Shown in pieces: positions 1 to 9,990 of a stretch of DNA of 64,000 nucleotides (position 1 is its first letter; every line of letters begins with the position of its first letter). A program made the position numbers and the translations under genes. This DNA is from Aquatica leii (lineage: Eukaryota; Arthropoda; Insecta; Coleoptera; Lampyridae): NCBI GenBank assembly GCA_035610365.1, contig CM069432.1:278107482-278171481 (forward strand). Direction: 5' to 3'. The notes under the pieces are model-generated. The model was not told the DNA's origin and did no database searches. It was given only the letters and a program-made list of their open reading frames with translations.

Positions 1-2
1 CC

Positions 3-245
3 GAAAACATGGTTTAAAATGCACAAATTTATGCTCAAATTGGCATGGTTCTGAAAAGTGCTCCAATGTGGAAAAAAAAGCTACGATGAAGTTAATGATT
101 TAGATGAAATTGTGGATGAAGACTGGAAACAATGATGGAAACGAAGACGGTGATGGTCTTGAAGATTTCAAAGATCTACTAGAATCGGGAAGGTTTGTCG
201 AATCTAACGATGCAGAAATGCCATCAAACAGACAAAAACTAATAT
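3..245 (+). pseudogene. Cysteine-rich C-terminal fragment of an unknown (probably transposon) protein
   Basis: Reading from base 3, a short cysteine-spaced stretch is seen (KHGLKCTNLCSNWHG, then KCSN), followed after a frame change by an acidic tail (about 155-238) that ends at a stop near 243. The C-x4-C-x8-C spacing resembles cysteine-rich ends of uncharacterised insect transposon-linked proteins, but I cannot name the family. The piece is cut by the window edge and carries at least one frameshift, so it is probably dead. It has no link to the Gypsy fragments that follow. Confidence 0.3.
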
Positions 246-1848
246 AATATAATAAGTGATTAGAATTCAAGATAAGGTATTTTTATTATATAGAAATAAC
301 ATAAATGTAATTAGAATTTATGACATAAATGTAATTAGAATTTAATAATACAACTTTTTTACTAAAAAAAATAGCAGTCAAATTTTGATTTTGATCAAAT
401 CCCCTTTAAATTCTGCCTTTAATTATATTTAGAAGAACTACTTTCGCATGTATTTTGCAATCTTGATGTGTCACACCTAAGGATAACGATAACCTCAAGC
501 GGCTATCGTCAGCTCTTATGCGGTGAGCGGGTGTGGGTGGTGGTACAAAGATTTGTTCGTTTTTTTATGTTTATTAAATATTGGGCGCCAGTGAAATTCA
601 CAAAAAAATTTACTTGACCATAAAATTATTCAATTTAATGTACATTAGCTCTGGAACGTAGTATGCACCACAGCCAGAACATAAAACTTAAAACAAAAAA
701 ATAATCAAACTTAACCACGGGTAAAATAACCCCTCTCGTGCAACATTCGCACAACATTCATCCAATTACTTACCCTGGTCAAGCTTGTGGATAATATACA
801 ATTAAATGAAATGATAATGACGAAATGGTGGCATGCTACAAACTTGGCCGGTATAATTTTTATTTATTAATATTTTGTAATGATGTTAACGATTTAGTAT
901 GGTGTTATCCTAATTATCATCGGATGATCAGCGCTGCGTTTATTAGACGTGTCGGCCATCATTCGTTGATTACAATCGACACGATACTAATAACGGGTAT
1001 CTTATTAATTTCTATTAGAAATTAAAGCCGCATAAAACTAAAGGAATAACAATGAGGATTAAGCTATAACATTTAAGGCACTTACCCTACGAAATGAGTA
1101 GGTTTTTTTTAGAACACTAAATGTGTAATTTGGCAATAATTCATTAAAAATATTTCGTTAAAGTTGTTATAACACAACCTTTACTTATCAACAGTTTTTG
1201 GCCTCTAAAAATGTTTTAGCGTTCTAAATAGGAAATCAATCTTGAGAAATTCCTTTTACTCAATGCCATATTATTTGCCTTTTTAAAAATTAAACCGTCT
1301 GCACCATAGGCATTTAACATAACGTATTTTAAGAACGTTAGACACTCCCCCCCCCTACGAAATGAAAGCCTCCTATCTTGAAAATAATGTAACTTAACTT
1401 AAAGTATTTGCAATGTACAACCTGAAATAAGAAGCCTGGCATAGCGTACCGTGCCAAAGGAATCAGAACAGGTCGCTAGTTCTCAAATATTTGAAGTAAA
1501 CATGCCTCATATATCAACCCTAAATAATCAAAAGTACTAACAACCACTCAACGCCTTATGGTAGGACATAATCCTATAATCGACACAAGACAAAAGGTAT
1601 AACCAACCAAACATTTCCTTAAGCTGAGAAATTTGCTTAAAACAATAGAAATCGCACCGACATAAATAATATCGCAAAAATATTATACAAAACCACCCTT
1701 AGATTAGGGATTCTTGTAGATCCATTACGATTCCTTTTTTTTTCAAAATCACCTTATTTCAGAAACTCAAAACAAAATAATTCAAATATGTACCATTTAC
1801 AAAATAAAAAAATTAATAACTAAATCAACTAAATACGTAACTAAACTA
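246..1848. other. Intergenic AT-rich DNA, no gene seen
   Basis: There is no coding stretch with recognisable content. A short direct repeat (ATAAATGTAATTAGAATTTA, twice near 302-346) is visible. The 3' LTR of the minus-strand Gypsy would be expected here, but I could not delimit one. Confidence 0.5.
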
Positions 1849-2208
1849 TTAATAATCTGGGTCGTTTTCCGTGTAGTCGCTCTTAAGGTCTTTGACATGC
1901 CATATTCCTAAATCATTTTCTTTTTCGTCAGCTAACCGATAAGTCAATGAACCGGTAACTTTCGTGACTCGGCATCGAATATAACGAGGAGCTAATTTTT
2001 GGTTAAAATGATCCGAAGCACTAGACAAGATGTAGTTCTTTTTCCAAACATAGTCACCTACTTCATATTTTACTGAGCGCTTACGCATGTTATAAGTTTT
2101 CGCATTACGTTCATAGGCCACATGTAATTTCTTAACAATATCTGGATAAAGATGATTGAGATTGTTCATAATAGTGATCTGTAATAATAGTGAATTTAGT
2201 TCCTTCAA
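1849..2208 (-). pseudogene. Gypsy integrase C-terminal fragment
   Basis: The open frame carries VAYERNAKTYN and VGDYVWKKN, a pattern typical of the region after the DDE core of Gypsy integrases, where the protein continues into the C-terminal beta-barrel. The H2C2 zinc finger and the catalytic core are absent because the preceding RNase H frame runs almost directly into this piece, which indicates an internal deletion. It is a remnant of the minus-strand Gypsy and cannot encode a working integrase. Confidence 0.65.
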
Positions 2209-2510
2209 CGTAAGGGCGAAATTTCATAATGCCAAACAGCACAGCGGCACATTTTCTGTAGCTGTATAGTTTTTCTGTGACTTCGAGTACGACTAGCGTA
2301 AGCAATTACATTCTCTTTTTCACTATATTTTTGAATAAGAACCGCACCTAACCCAACATCGGATGCATCTGTTTGTATAAAAAATTGACGTTGAAAATCT
2401 GGACTTGTTAAAATTGGTGTAGAGGCTAACAACGCTTTTAGTCTTTCAAAAGAATTATCGGCTTCTTCAGACCATGGTATCCGATTAGATTTTTTTCGAC
2501 CTTTAATCAT
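2205..2510 (-). pseudogene. Gypsy RNase H N-terminal fragment
   Basis: The frame shows FFIQTDASDVGLGAVL, the first strand and catalytic Asp of a retroelement RNase H (RT connection/RNase H region), then IAYASRT. The frame breaks just before the segment that should hold the next catalytic residues. It is separated from the RT domain by about 520 bp without recognisable coding content. Confidence 0.7.
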
Positions 2511-3035
2511 ATCTAGAATTGGAAAAACAATTGTCTAAAAATACGGTCCGTACGAAGTCCCTTTCTATCAATTACAAAATAAAAAATTTGAATTTCAATG
2601 ACGGAAAATCCAGTAATTAAAAGACAAAACCAAAATAAAAGATCCAGTAAACGAAAAGATCCAGAATAAAAAAAAAGTAAAAGACCCTAAATATAAATAA
2701 TTATAATGGTTTTTTTGAATGACATGCTGTACTCACGCTGCATTTACAACAACGGCCTTCAAAATAAATTCCTTTGTCTAAATATTGCGTAACATTTTGA
2801 AATCACTAAAAATGTTAAATTCAATAGAAAAATTATATCAAAAGTGCCAGCTTAAGCTAATACTAAGGTAGAGTACGCAGTCGCTTCCGAAATACGACGC
2901 GACGTTGCCAAACTGAATAAATTTACGTGCAATATTAGTTGCAAAAAATAAACAAATGTAAAATTGAATTTTAACTGTAATGAACTCTAACGGGACGTTA
3001 CAACCTGAATCTTTTAATCTAATTACCAAAGTTAG
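2511..3035. other. Non-coding interruption within the Gypsy pol region
   Basis: AT-rich sequence lies between the reverse transcriptase and RNase H pieces. Several near-repeats of the word GATCCAGTAA/AAAGATCCAG occur around 2608-2665. It may be a small inserted element or rearranged DNA. I could not assign it. Confidence 0.35.
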
Positions 3036-4209
3036 TTACGTATCGATATGGGACGAAAAGGTAGGAGAAGCTATAATTATGTCGTCCAGATAGACAAAAA
3101 CTCCTGGAAGGTTTTCTTTTACAATACTATCCATCAACCTCTGTAGTGTTTGCGCGCTGTTATGCAGACCAAACGGGAGTACTTTAACTTGAAATAACCC
3201 GCGTTTTGCAACAATAAACGCCGTTTTTTTTCTTTTGAAGACACTTCTAGCGGAATTTGCCAAAAAGTTTTTTTTAAATCTATGCTTAATACGTACCGTG
3301 CATCTCGCAAGCTATCTAATATAGTTGAAACAAACGGCAAGGGGTACGAATCTCTTTTTGTTACCGAGTTCAATTTTCTACCATCGTAACAGAGTGGATA
3401 TTCTCCAGATTTTTTTTTGACTAAGACAATTGGACTAGCCCACGGTGATGTAGAAGGTTCAATTATGTCCAAGCAAAGCATTTCATCTATCTCCTTATTT
3501 ACCAAATTCAACATGGCCGGAGATAACGGGAAATAACGTTGACGAATAGGTATGCAGTCTCTGGTTTCAATCTTGTGTGAAACTAAATGGGTGCTACCTA
3601 ACAAACCATTAATGTTTTTAAACTGCTCAATGACTTCATTTAGTTTTTTACTTTGTTGAGGATGCAAATCGGCGGCACTTCTAACTGAAGAAATGGCCTC
3701 CAAAGAAGATACAGCAAAGGAATTAATAGAAAAATCGGCTTTTATGCGAAAGGTTTTACAAAAATCAGCACCTAATGTCAATTCGTTCGAAATCGTATCA
3801 GAAACCATAGCAGTTATAATATGTTTCGAATTATCTATTTCTACCGGCAGCTCCACCATGCCTAATATAGATTGCGGTTTACCATCGGCGGTTGATAAAT
3901 TAATACTTTCCCTAGGACGAGTAAAGTAGAGATCTAAGTCGTCGATCAAGTGTAATGCCTCTTTTTCTAAAATAGTTTTACTAGCGCTAGAGTCTAACAA
4001 TGCTTTAATTGTAACACCTGAGATATATACATCGATAAATGGGCGGTTATCAGTTGGAGGAGAAATAAAATTGATAAAACATGTGTTTTGATAAAACCGT
4101 TTAACTTTAGCAAGCCAATCTCGACAAGTCGTACTAGTCCATGTCTCTAAGAATGCGACGTCGGTACAGGTCGAGACTCTACTGTACTGGGTTTCACGTT
4201 TTTTAACTG
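3036..4209 (-). pseudogene. Gypsy protease and reverse transcriptase fragment
   Basis: The main frame (4209-3134) starts inside the gag-pol reading frame. It shows a retropepsin-like segment (IKALLDSSASKT, where a D-S/T-G active site is expected but reads DSS) and then RT motifs: SPWASPIVLVKKKSGE, YDGRKLN, and YVLSIDLKKTFWQIPL (motif A). After a frameshift near 3240 the next frame carries LPFGLHNSAQTLQRLM and VYLDDIIIAS, the YxDD catalytic motif C. The altered protease centre, frameshift and early end mark it as dead. Its 5' end is cut exactly by the plus-strand Gypsy, and the coding frame resumes at 8797 on the other side. Confidence 0.8.
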
Positions 4210-4214
4210 ACATG
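4210..4214. repeat. Target-site duplication ACATG, left copy
   Basis: ACATG lies directly before the 5' LTR and again directly after the 3' LTR (8792-8796), as expected for a Gypsy integration. Confidence 0.85.
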
Positions 4215-4420
4215 TGTTATGAAACGCCTTGTATATTAACAGTTACAATAGCGAGTAGTTCGTTTGAAAGGTCGTAAAAGAAAAAAGATGGCTTCTGACG
4301 TAAATGAACAAGCAGTGTTAGCTTAGTAGAAAACACAAGAATCTTACTCTAAAATGTATATTAATGTCTATAACAATAAATAATAGTGTTACTGCATCCT
4401 CTCTAAGCACATACATATCA
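4215..4420 (+). repeat. 5' LTR of the plus-strand Gypsy
   Basis: It begins TGTTATGAAACG and ends CATATCA. It matches 8589-8791 with only a few differences. The outer TG..CA ends and the flanking ACATG duplication define the limits. Confidence 0.88.
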
Positions 4421-4421
4421 T

Positions 4422-4439
4422 TTGGCGACAAGATTTTCG
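4422..4439 (+). promoter_or_regulatory. Primer-binding-site candidate
   Basis: TTGGCGACAAG follows the 5' LTR by about one base, the normal position of a tRNA primer-binding site in LTR retrotransposons. I did not match it to a specific tRNA. Confidence 0.45.
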
Positions 4440-4514
4440 TAACTCACAGGGCACGCGTCGTGCACGTAGATGAATTGTCTGGAGCACGTGAAATATTGGA
4501 TAAAGCAGTGCAAT

Positions 4515-5410
4515 ATGGCAACTGGAGTAACAGCGGCCGCCGTCGCAACCGCCAATGGGAAAACTCTGAAGAACCTTAAGTCATTTTTCAAACAAATAAT
4601 CTTCCAGTACCAGTGTTTGAACCGTCTGTCGAGTCCTTTGAATAATTTTTAGAACGGCTGGAATTATACTTTGAAGTGTCACAGATCAAGGATGCAGAGA
4701 AGGTTAGTCGATTACGTTTTTTTCTCAGACCAAAGAAATATAAATTGTTACGTGGGTCACTAAGTCCAAGAGAAGTAAAAAATACCTCATTCAAAGAGTG
4801 TATTAAATGTTTAAAAAACAAGTTTGCTGCAAAAACCTACACGATTGCTGAACGTTATAAGTTTTTTAGTAGGAATCAGCAAGCCGGAGAGTCACTGTCT
4901 GATTATATATCGTCTATCAAGAGTCTATCAATTACATGCAAGTTTGGCTTGTTTTTAGATAAAGCATTGAGAGACAAACTAGTCTGTGGTCTTCAAAATG
5001 AAGCTATGACGAGAAAATTATTATCGGAAGATGAAACGCTATCATTTGATTTAGCTTGTAAGATCATTCTTGACATGGATACGATCATGAAGAGCTCGGT
5101 TCAACTCCGTAACGCTGCAGCTGGTAATGTGGCATCAGGGGAAGTCAACAAAGTAGATACAAGAAAGAACCGGTATCCGCAAACAGAGAATGCATTGTCG
5201 GGAAAACGGTACAACATTCGAAGAGATCGTTCCCACAGTACACATCGTCCCAAGACAGACCAGTCGTCCGTTCGCCCTCGGTTCAAAAGTTGTTCTCAGT
5301 GTTTTTCAAAACATCAACCAGAAAACTGTCCTGCAAAAACTTGGAAGTGTTTCACGTTCGGAAGGAAAGGTCATACAGCACAATTCTGCAAACAGTCAAT
5401 TATTTATTAA
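4515..5410 (+). pseudogene. gag (capsid/nucleocapsid) of the plus-strand Gypsy
   Basis: A likely start at 4515 opens MATGVTAAAVATANGKTLK; the frame then changes, and the main gag body reads from about 4650 to 5410. It has a retrotransposon gag-type helical region (RYKFFSRNQQAGESLSDYI), a basic linker rich in Arg/Ser, and two zinc knuckles near its end (CSQCFSKHQPENC and CFTFGRKGHTAQFC). In the second knuckle the second metal cysteine is replaced by Phe. Gag forms the virus-like particle and binds element RNA. The frameshift near 4600-4650 and the damaged knuckle suggest it is not functional. Confidence 0.7.
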
Positions 5411-5735
5411 TGTCGCTTGTAATGCTATGTCTAATTTTTTTTCAGATCCTTTAACAGTTACTTTATATGTAAACACCTATGAGATCGAGTTTCTCGTGGA
5501 TTGTGGGAGTTCGTCATCGCTCATCAGCTTCGGACTGTATCGTAAGTTTTTGTCACACATAAAATTAAATCCATTTATGGGTCAATTGGTAGCAGCAAAT
5601 AGACATGGGCCAGAAATCAGTGGGTCATTATTAGTCAAAGTTTCTTTTAGTCCTTTAACTTATCCAAAAGAGCTAAATTTAATAGTTGTTACAGATCTCC
5701 TGCTCCTGCTATTTGAGGTAGAAATTGGCTGAGTA
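5411..5735 (+). pseudogene. Retropepsin-like protease of the plus-strand Gypsy
   Basis: The frame carries FLVDCGSSSSLIS, the position of the aspartic protease active site (normally D-S/T-G-A/S). Here the triad reads D-C-G, so the Ser/Thr is replaced. VNTYEIEFLVD before it and GSLLVKVSF after it fit the strand pattern of retropepsins. The frame ends in a stop near 5733, just before the RT frame starts. Confidence 0.6.
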
Positions 5736-5755
5736 TTTTATATCCATCTTGGCGT

Positions 5756-6574
5756 TTGGCGATATTACATCAAAACCAAATCTTGGTAGTAGAACCACAT
5801 AATTCTCAAATAGTAGAGGAGTTGTCTAATAAATATCCTCGGGCATTCTCTAAAGTTGATAATGAACTGCCGATAGATAAGTTTTTGGTTGACATCAGCT
5901 TAAAAGCAGGAGAGTCTCCCGTCTTTCACAAAGCATATGATGTTCCTTATGCACTTCGAATTGAAGTCGCTAGCAAATTGGAGGTCCTCGAACGACAAGA
6001 TATCATCTCCAAAGTGAGGCATAGTCAGTGGGCTAGTCCTTTAGTCTGTGTTCCTAAAAAGAACGGAAAACTACGTCCTTGCGTGGATTTTAGAACCACT
6101 CTAAATCCGAAAATAAGAGTCGACCAATACCCTATTCCACGTCCTGACGATGTTTTCAATAAATTCGTGGCTGGTCAAGTCTTCTGTAGGTTGGACTTAA
6201 CTAATGCTTACTTGCAATTAAAAGTCAATGAAGCGAGTAAAGAATTACTAACGGTAAACACTCTTAACGGATTGTATGTGTATAATCGCTTAGTCTTTGA
6301 ATTATCGTCAACCCCAGCGATATTTCAAATGGTTATTGATTCGATTTTGAAGGGTTTAGATAAATGTAGTGCTTACTTGGATGATATTTTAATCGGTGGC
6401 AATTATGTTGAAGGTTGTAAGCAAATCTTAGATTTAGCTTTGTCGCGTCTCAATGACTATAATGTTAAAATAAATATTTCCAAAAGCAAATTTTACGTAA
6501 AGTCTTTAGAGTTTTTAGGTTTTGTCTTGTCGGGTCAAGGAAAAAGCCCTTCAAAATCCAAAATTGATAAATAG
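5756..6574 (+). pseudogene. Reverse transcriptase of the plus-strand Gypsy
   Basis: The RT fingers and palm are continuous: SQWASPLVCVPKKNGKLRPC (motif 1), VDFRTTLNPKI (motif 2), FCRLDLTNAYLQL (motif A, catalytic Asp), LVFELSSTPAIFQMVID (motif B region) and AYLDDILIGG (motif C YLDD), ending with the thumb-side FLGFVLSGQG. In motif B the usual LPFGL is changed to LVFEL. A stop codon at 6572-6574 interrupts the polyprotein. RT copies the element RNA to cDNA inside the particle. Confidence 0.82.
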
Positions 6575-8215
6575 GCGTCAGCTCCTACTCCTCAAAATGT
6601 AACCCAACTAAAGTCTTATTTGTCTACACTTAATTTTTATAGGAATTTTATTCCAATGCGTCCAAAGTTATTAGCACCACTCCATAGTCTTTTAAAGAAA
6701 AGTGTTTCTTGATCGTGGTCACCGGAGTGCGACGAGGCACTTAAAAAGAGCAAATCATTTTTGTGTGAGAAAACTTTGTTAGTCTTATTCGACCCGTCTA
6801 AACCAGTTAATGTAACTGTAGATGCTAGTGCTTATGGTGTAGGAGCAGTCTTAAGTCAAGTCGTAGATGGAGTTGATTGTCCGATTGTGTTTGAATCCGC
6901 GTCATTATGTGCGGCCCAAAGAAACTATAGTCAACTTCATAAAGAAGGTTTTGCAGTCATCTTTGGGGTGGAAAAGTTTCACAAATATTTGTTTGCTCGA
7001 CGGTTTAAGATTTTTACCGATCACGAACCTTTAAGATCGTTATTTTCAGAATGTAAAAAGGTTCTGGTGACGGCATCGTCTCGCCTTATTCGTTGGTCCA
7101 TAATTCTGTCAGCGTATAATTACGAAATTATTTATAAAAAAGGTCACCATATTCCTCAGGCAGATGTCATGTCGCGTCTCCCGGCAGAACAAATAGTGGA
7201 GGTCACAGACTGCAATTTTATTTACCTGTCGACACCACTCATCGCACACGAAGAAGTAAGTGAACAAACTAGAATAGATAATTTACTGTTAAAAGTGGTA
7301 GAATACGTCAACAGTAAATGGCCGTCGATTCCTAATAATTCGTCATGTAGGAAATATTTTAATTTAAGGAACGAATTGTCTGTGTCCAATGATTGCGTCT
7401 TTTATGGGAATCGTGTCGTCATTCCCGAGCCTTTAAGAACCTCAGTTTTAAAAATTCGTCATCAAGGACATCCCGGTATTGTGTGCACCAAGTTGCTCGC
7501 AAGATCGTATGTCTGGTGGCCTTCGATGGATTGTGATATAGAAAGGATAGTGAGTCAATGCGAAATTTGCCAAAGTGTACAAAAATCGCCAATAAATAGT
7601 ATGCGTCGTTCTTGGCCAGAACCAAAAATACCATGGGAACGTATTCACCTAGATTTATTTGAATTAAGATCACAAAAATATCTTATTCTATGTGATGCGT
7701 AGTCAAAGTGGGTGGAGTGTTTTCTAATGAAAAATGGCACGTCTTTCCATCATTTGAAGGAAATGCTAGGGGACGTCTTTTCACGATTTGCATTCCCGCG
7801 AACCATTGTATGTGATAATGGTCCTCCGTTCAGTGCAAAAGAATTTCAATCTTTTTGCAAGTCAAAAAACATTAAACTTTTGTTTACACCTCCGTATAAC
7901 CCTCAATCAAATGGGTTGGCGGAGAGGTCTGTGCAAACTTTTAAAAAGCTGTTGAGAAAGGCAGTGAATTCTAAAGAGTACGCCAAGTTATCGCCAAGGC
8001 AACGCCTTTGCAATTGTCTTTTATATTACAGGTCTACACCGTCATCGGTAAGAGGTTTATCACCTATGGCGAGGTTATTTAGTTTCACTCCTCGTACGCC
8101 TGTGTCATCATTAGTAAAGTCAAAAGAGCATAGTATCGTCAGTCAGCCAAAGTCGTCAGTTTTAAAAACCGGTCAAAGGGTTTGGGTAAATTTGAGGTTC
8201 TTTGAAGTGGATTAA
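6575..8215 (+). pseudogene. RNase H and integrase of the plus-strand Gypsy
   Basis: After the stop at 6572 the frame continues (LKSYLSTLNFYRNFIP), with a second stop near 6711. RNase H follows (VNVTVDASAYGVGAVLS, then FTDHEPLRSLF), then the integrase H2C2 zinc finger (IRHQGHPG ... CEICQ at about 7455-7570). The DDE core follows, with Asp in HLDLFE, a stop at 7700, Asp in IVCDNGPPFS and Glu in SNGLAERSVQT. Catalytic residues are present, but the stops break the protein. Confidence 0.8.
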
Positions 8216-8531
8216 AGGTAGTTTAATGTTGATAGTTAGTCCATCAGTCTATTTGGTAAAACTAGACCAGAATGGTTGCATTAGAAAAGTTCATAGAAAT
8301 CAGTTAAAAGTTTGTCATTCATTTAATGAACCTACGTCCGAGGTTGAGGAGATTGATGAGTTCTCCAACTTGCATGCTGAACCTAATGTAGACAACCCAT
8401 TTGTGGAAATGGAACAGAATCAGACTAACAGAGTTGTAAATAATGAAAAGGTAAATAATGTGCCACACCCAATTTTAAAAACACGGTCCGGTCGCGTAAT
8501 AAAACGCCTGTTCGCTTTACTGATTAAGTAG
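8202..8531 (+). pseudogene. C-terminal end of the Gypsy polyprotein
   Basis: This frame overlaps the end of the integrase frame by a few bases and carries YLVKLDQNGCIRKVHRNQLK, a typical end of the integrase C-terminal barrel, then an acidic tail and HPILKTRSGRVIKR, common at the end of this Gypsy group. It was part of the same polyprotein before a frameshift near 8205. Confidence 0.6.
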
Positions 8532-8575
8532 GTTAGTAGTAAAAAAGTGTCAAAATTAATCTTTCAAACTCATTG

Positions 8576-8588
8576 TAAAGGGGGGAAG
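8576..8588 (+). promoter_or_regulatory. Polypurine tract
   Basis: AAAGGGGGGAAG lies directly upstream of the 3' LTR (TGTTTTGAAACG) and would prime plus-strand cDNA synthesis. Confidence 0.8.
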
Positions 8589-8791
8589 TGTTTTGAAACG
8601 CCTGTATATTAAGTTACAATAGCGAGTAGTTCGTTTGAAAGGTCGTAAAAGAAAAAAGATGGCTTCTGACGTAAATGAACAAGCAGTGTTAGCTTAGTAG
8701 AAAACATAAGAATCTTACTCTAAAATGTATATTAATGTTTATAACAATAAATAATAGTGTTACTGCGTCCTCTCTAAGTACATACATATCA
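8589..8791 (+). repeat. 3' LTR of the plus-strand Gypsy
   Basis: It starts TGTTTTGAAACG, ends CATATCA, and pairs with the 5' LTR at 4215-4420. The few LTR differences (for example TTATG/TTTTG at the start) indicate a moderate time since insertion. Confidence 0.88.
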
Positions 8792-8796
8792 ACATG
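8792..8796. repeat. Target-site duplication ACATG, right copy
   Basis: It matches 4210-4214 and defines the insertion point inside the minus-strand Gypsy coding region. Confidence 0.85.
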
Positions 8797-8876
8797 AAGA
8801 ACAATTCGTGTAAATAACATTTGGATTTCCACAAATATAACAAAATAGTTTGCGCTCAGCAGAACATGTATGATAC
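8797..8876 (-). pseudogene. gag zinc-knuckle segment of the minus-strand Gypsy
   Basis: On the minus strand the sequence reads CSAERKLFCYICGNPNV followed by NCSSC. This is a cysteine-rich gag end common in insect Gypsy elements, and it reads on into the fragment left of the plus-strand Gypsy (4209 downward). It shows that both pieces were once one gene. Confidence 0.65.
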
Positions 8877-9362
8877 TGTTACAATTTATTTATTATTAAC
8901 TAATTTATTTATAACGACTAAAAATACTGTTTACCTACTCTAGAAATATATACACTTTTAAATTAACCGAACTAATTAAATCTAATAATATCTAATGAAA
9001 ACACTTACAGTATATTTATGTATAACCGTTGTATAACATTATCACTTAAGATAAGATAACGTCCTCGGATTTCACAATTGTTTACACTAAAAATCACGTA
9101 CACGATTATTCTCGGTCAATTTATCTAGACACACGCGTGCTAACGATTTATTTCCACTTGATAATCTTCTTAACACATTCGCATTCCAGCAATAACTGAC
9201 CTACGATTTCCATCTTCGGCATTTATAGACATCGGCGAATCCTTCTAGAGCGTTCCCTACTTTTCGCTATATCTTCTAGACAGCTTCTAGAAAGCTCTTG
9301 CATTTGTAAATAATTTCTCGAACGTTTCAATACGTATGTCCATTTGTATTGCAATTCCAACA
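8877..9362 (-). mobile_element. Probable solo LTR, 486 bp
   Basis: On the minus strand it starts TGTTGGAATTGC and ends AATAAATTGTAACA. It has a TATAAATG box inside and a terminal AATAAA, all typical of an LTR with promoter and polyadenylation signal. It interrupts the gag frame of the minus-strand Gypsy. No clean 4-6 bp target duplication is visible at the two edges, so the flanks have drifted or the limits are off by a few bases. Confidence 0.55.
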
Positions 9363-9990
9363 CATCATGTTAGACTTTTGCAAAAAGGAATTTTTTTATT
9401 ATGTGAATTTCCGAAACTAACCCTACGAGACTGAGAAGTTGATGGTTTAGGTAAACTAATTGCCATTTCGTAAATGTTTTGATTTTTTGAAGTTTTAGGA
9501 TGATAAGCTAAATCATTTTCTAAAACAATCGAACTTCTTTTGTCATAATACAGTTTAGTTCTTTTTCGTGATTCTTCTAACCTTTGACATAGGATTTGGA
9601 AATAGTGTACAGAAAGAACAGTAGTTAGAGCGAGGTGACTTGAATAATAAGGATGAAGATTTTTCAATACATATTTGAGTATAACAGCATCTGGAAGTGA
9701 AGTAGATAGTCTTTAAAAAATGTTAATCATCACCGCTATATACACACAGGGTTTTTCGTCGGAACCTTGTTTTCGATTTTGAATTTCTTGCCACAACTCA
9801 TCTTCATAATGGGAAAAGCTTTACGAATCGACTGAGATAACTCGTGCCAAGTAGAAACAGTATGGCGTATCAATCGATACCAAATTAATCCCGATCCTTC
9901 AAAAAGATCTACCGCACTATTAATTAGCTGTACCTCTAGCTAACATTAATTCCTCAACTCTTTGTATAAACTCATTAACGCATTTTAAGA
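9363..9990 (-). pseudogene. gag capsid region of the minus-strand Gypsy
   Basis: Minus-strand frames with shifts between them read EFIQRVEELMLARG, AVDLFEGSGLIWYRLIRH, TWHELSQSIRKAF, DELWQEIQNRKQGSDE and KNLHPYYSSHLAL. Together these are the retrotransposon gag domain of insect Gypsy elements (helical capsid). Stops and at least two frameshifts (near 9850-9960 and 9715) make it a pseudogene. It ends where the solo LTR begins. Confidence 0.72.

Larger units (their letters stand above)
4215..8791 (+). mobile_element. Full-length plus-strand Ty3/Gypsy retrotransposon (K02A2.6/mag-like)
   Basis: A 4.58-kb element with two near-identical LTRs, a primer-binding-like site after the 5' LTR, a polypurine tract before the 3' LTR and a 5-bp target duplication. 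The order is gag with zinc knuckles, protease, RT, RNase H, then integrase with H2C2 finger and DDE core. It lies antisense inside an older Gypsy and is therefore younger than it. Several stops and frameshifts in gag-pol (near 4600, 5400, 5735, 6573, 6710, 7700 and 8205) show that it is no longer autonomous. The K02A2.6/mag assignment is by similarity of motif context only. Confidence 0.88.
1849..9990 (-). mobile_element. Decayed minus-strand Ty3/Gypsy retrotransposon, split by two later insertions
   Basis: Reading right to left, the order is gag (about 9990-9363), gag zinc knuckles (8876-8797), protease and reverse transcriptase (4209-3036), part of RNase H (2510-2205) and the integrase C-terminus (2208-1849). 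The order gag-PR-RT-RH-IN and a YLDD reverse transcriptase place it in Ty3/Gypsy. A complete Gypsy sits between knuckles and protease, and a solo LTR sits inside gag. About 520 bp of unrelated sequence separates RT from RNase H, and the RNase H end plus the integrase core are missing. Its own LTRs were not identified, so the outer limits are those of the last recognisable coding sequence. Confidence 0.75.

Noticed and set aside
3693..3929. 78-codon plus-strand frame
   Set aside because: Antisense shadow of the minus-strand Gypsy protease region.
9365..9667. Independent 100-aa gene
   Set aside because: It is the C-terminal part of the minus-strand Gypsy gag; upstream frames continue the same domain.
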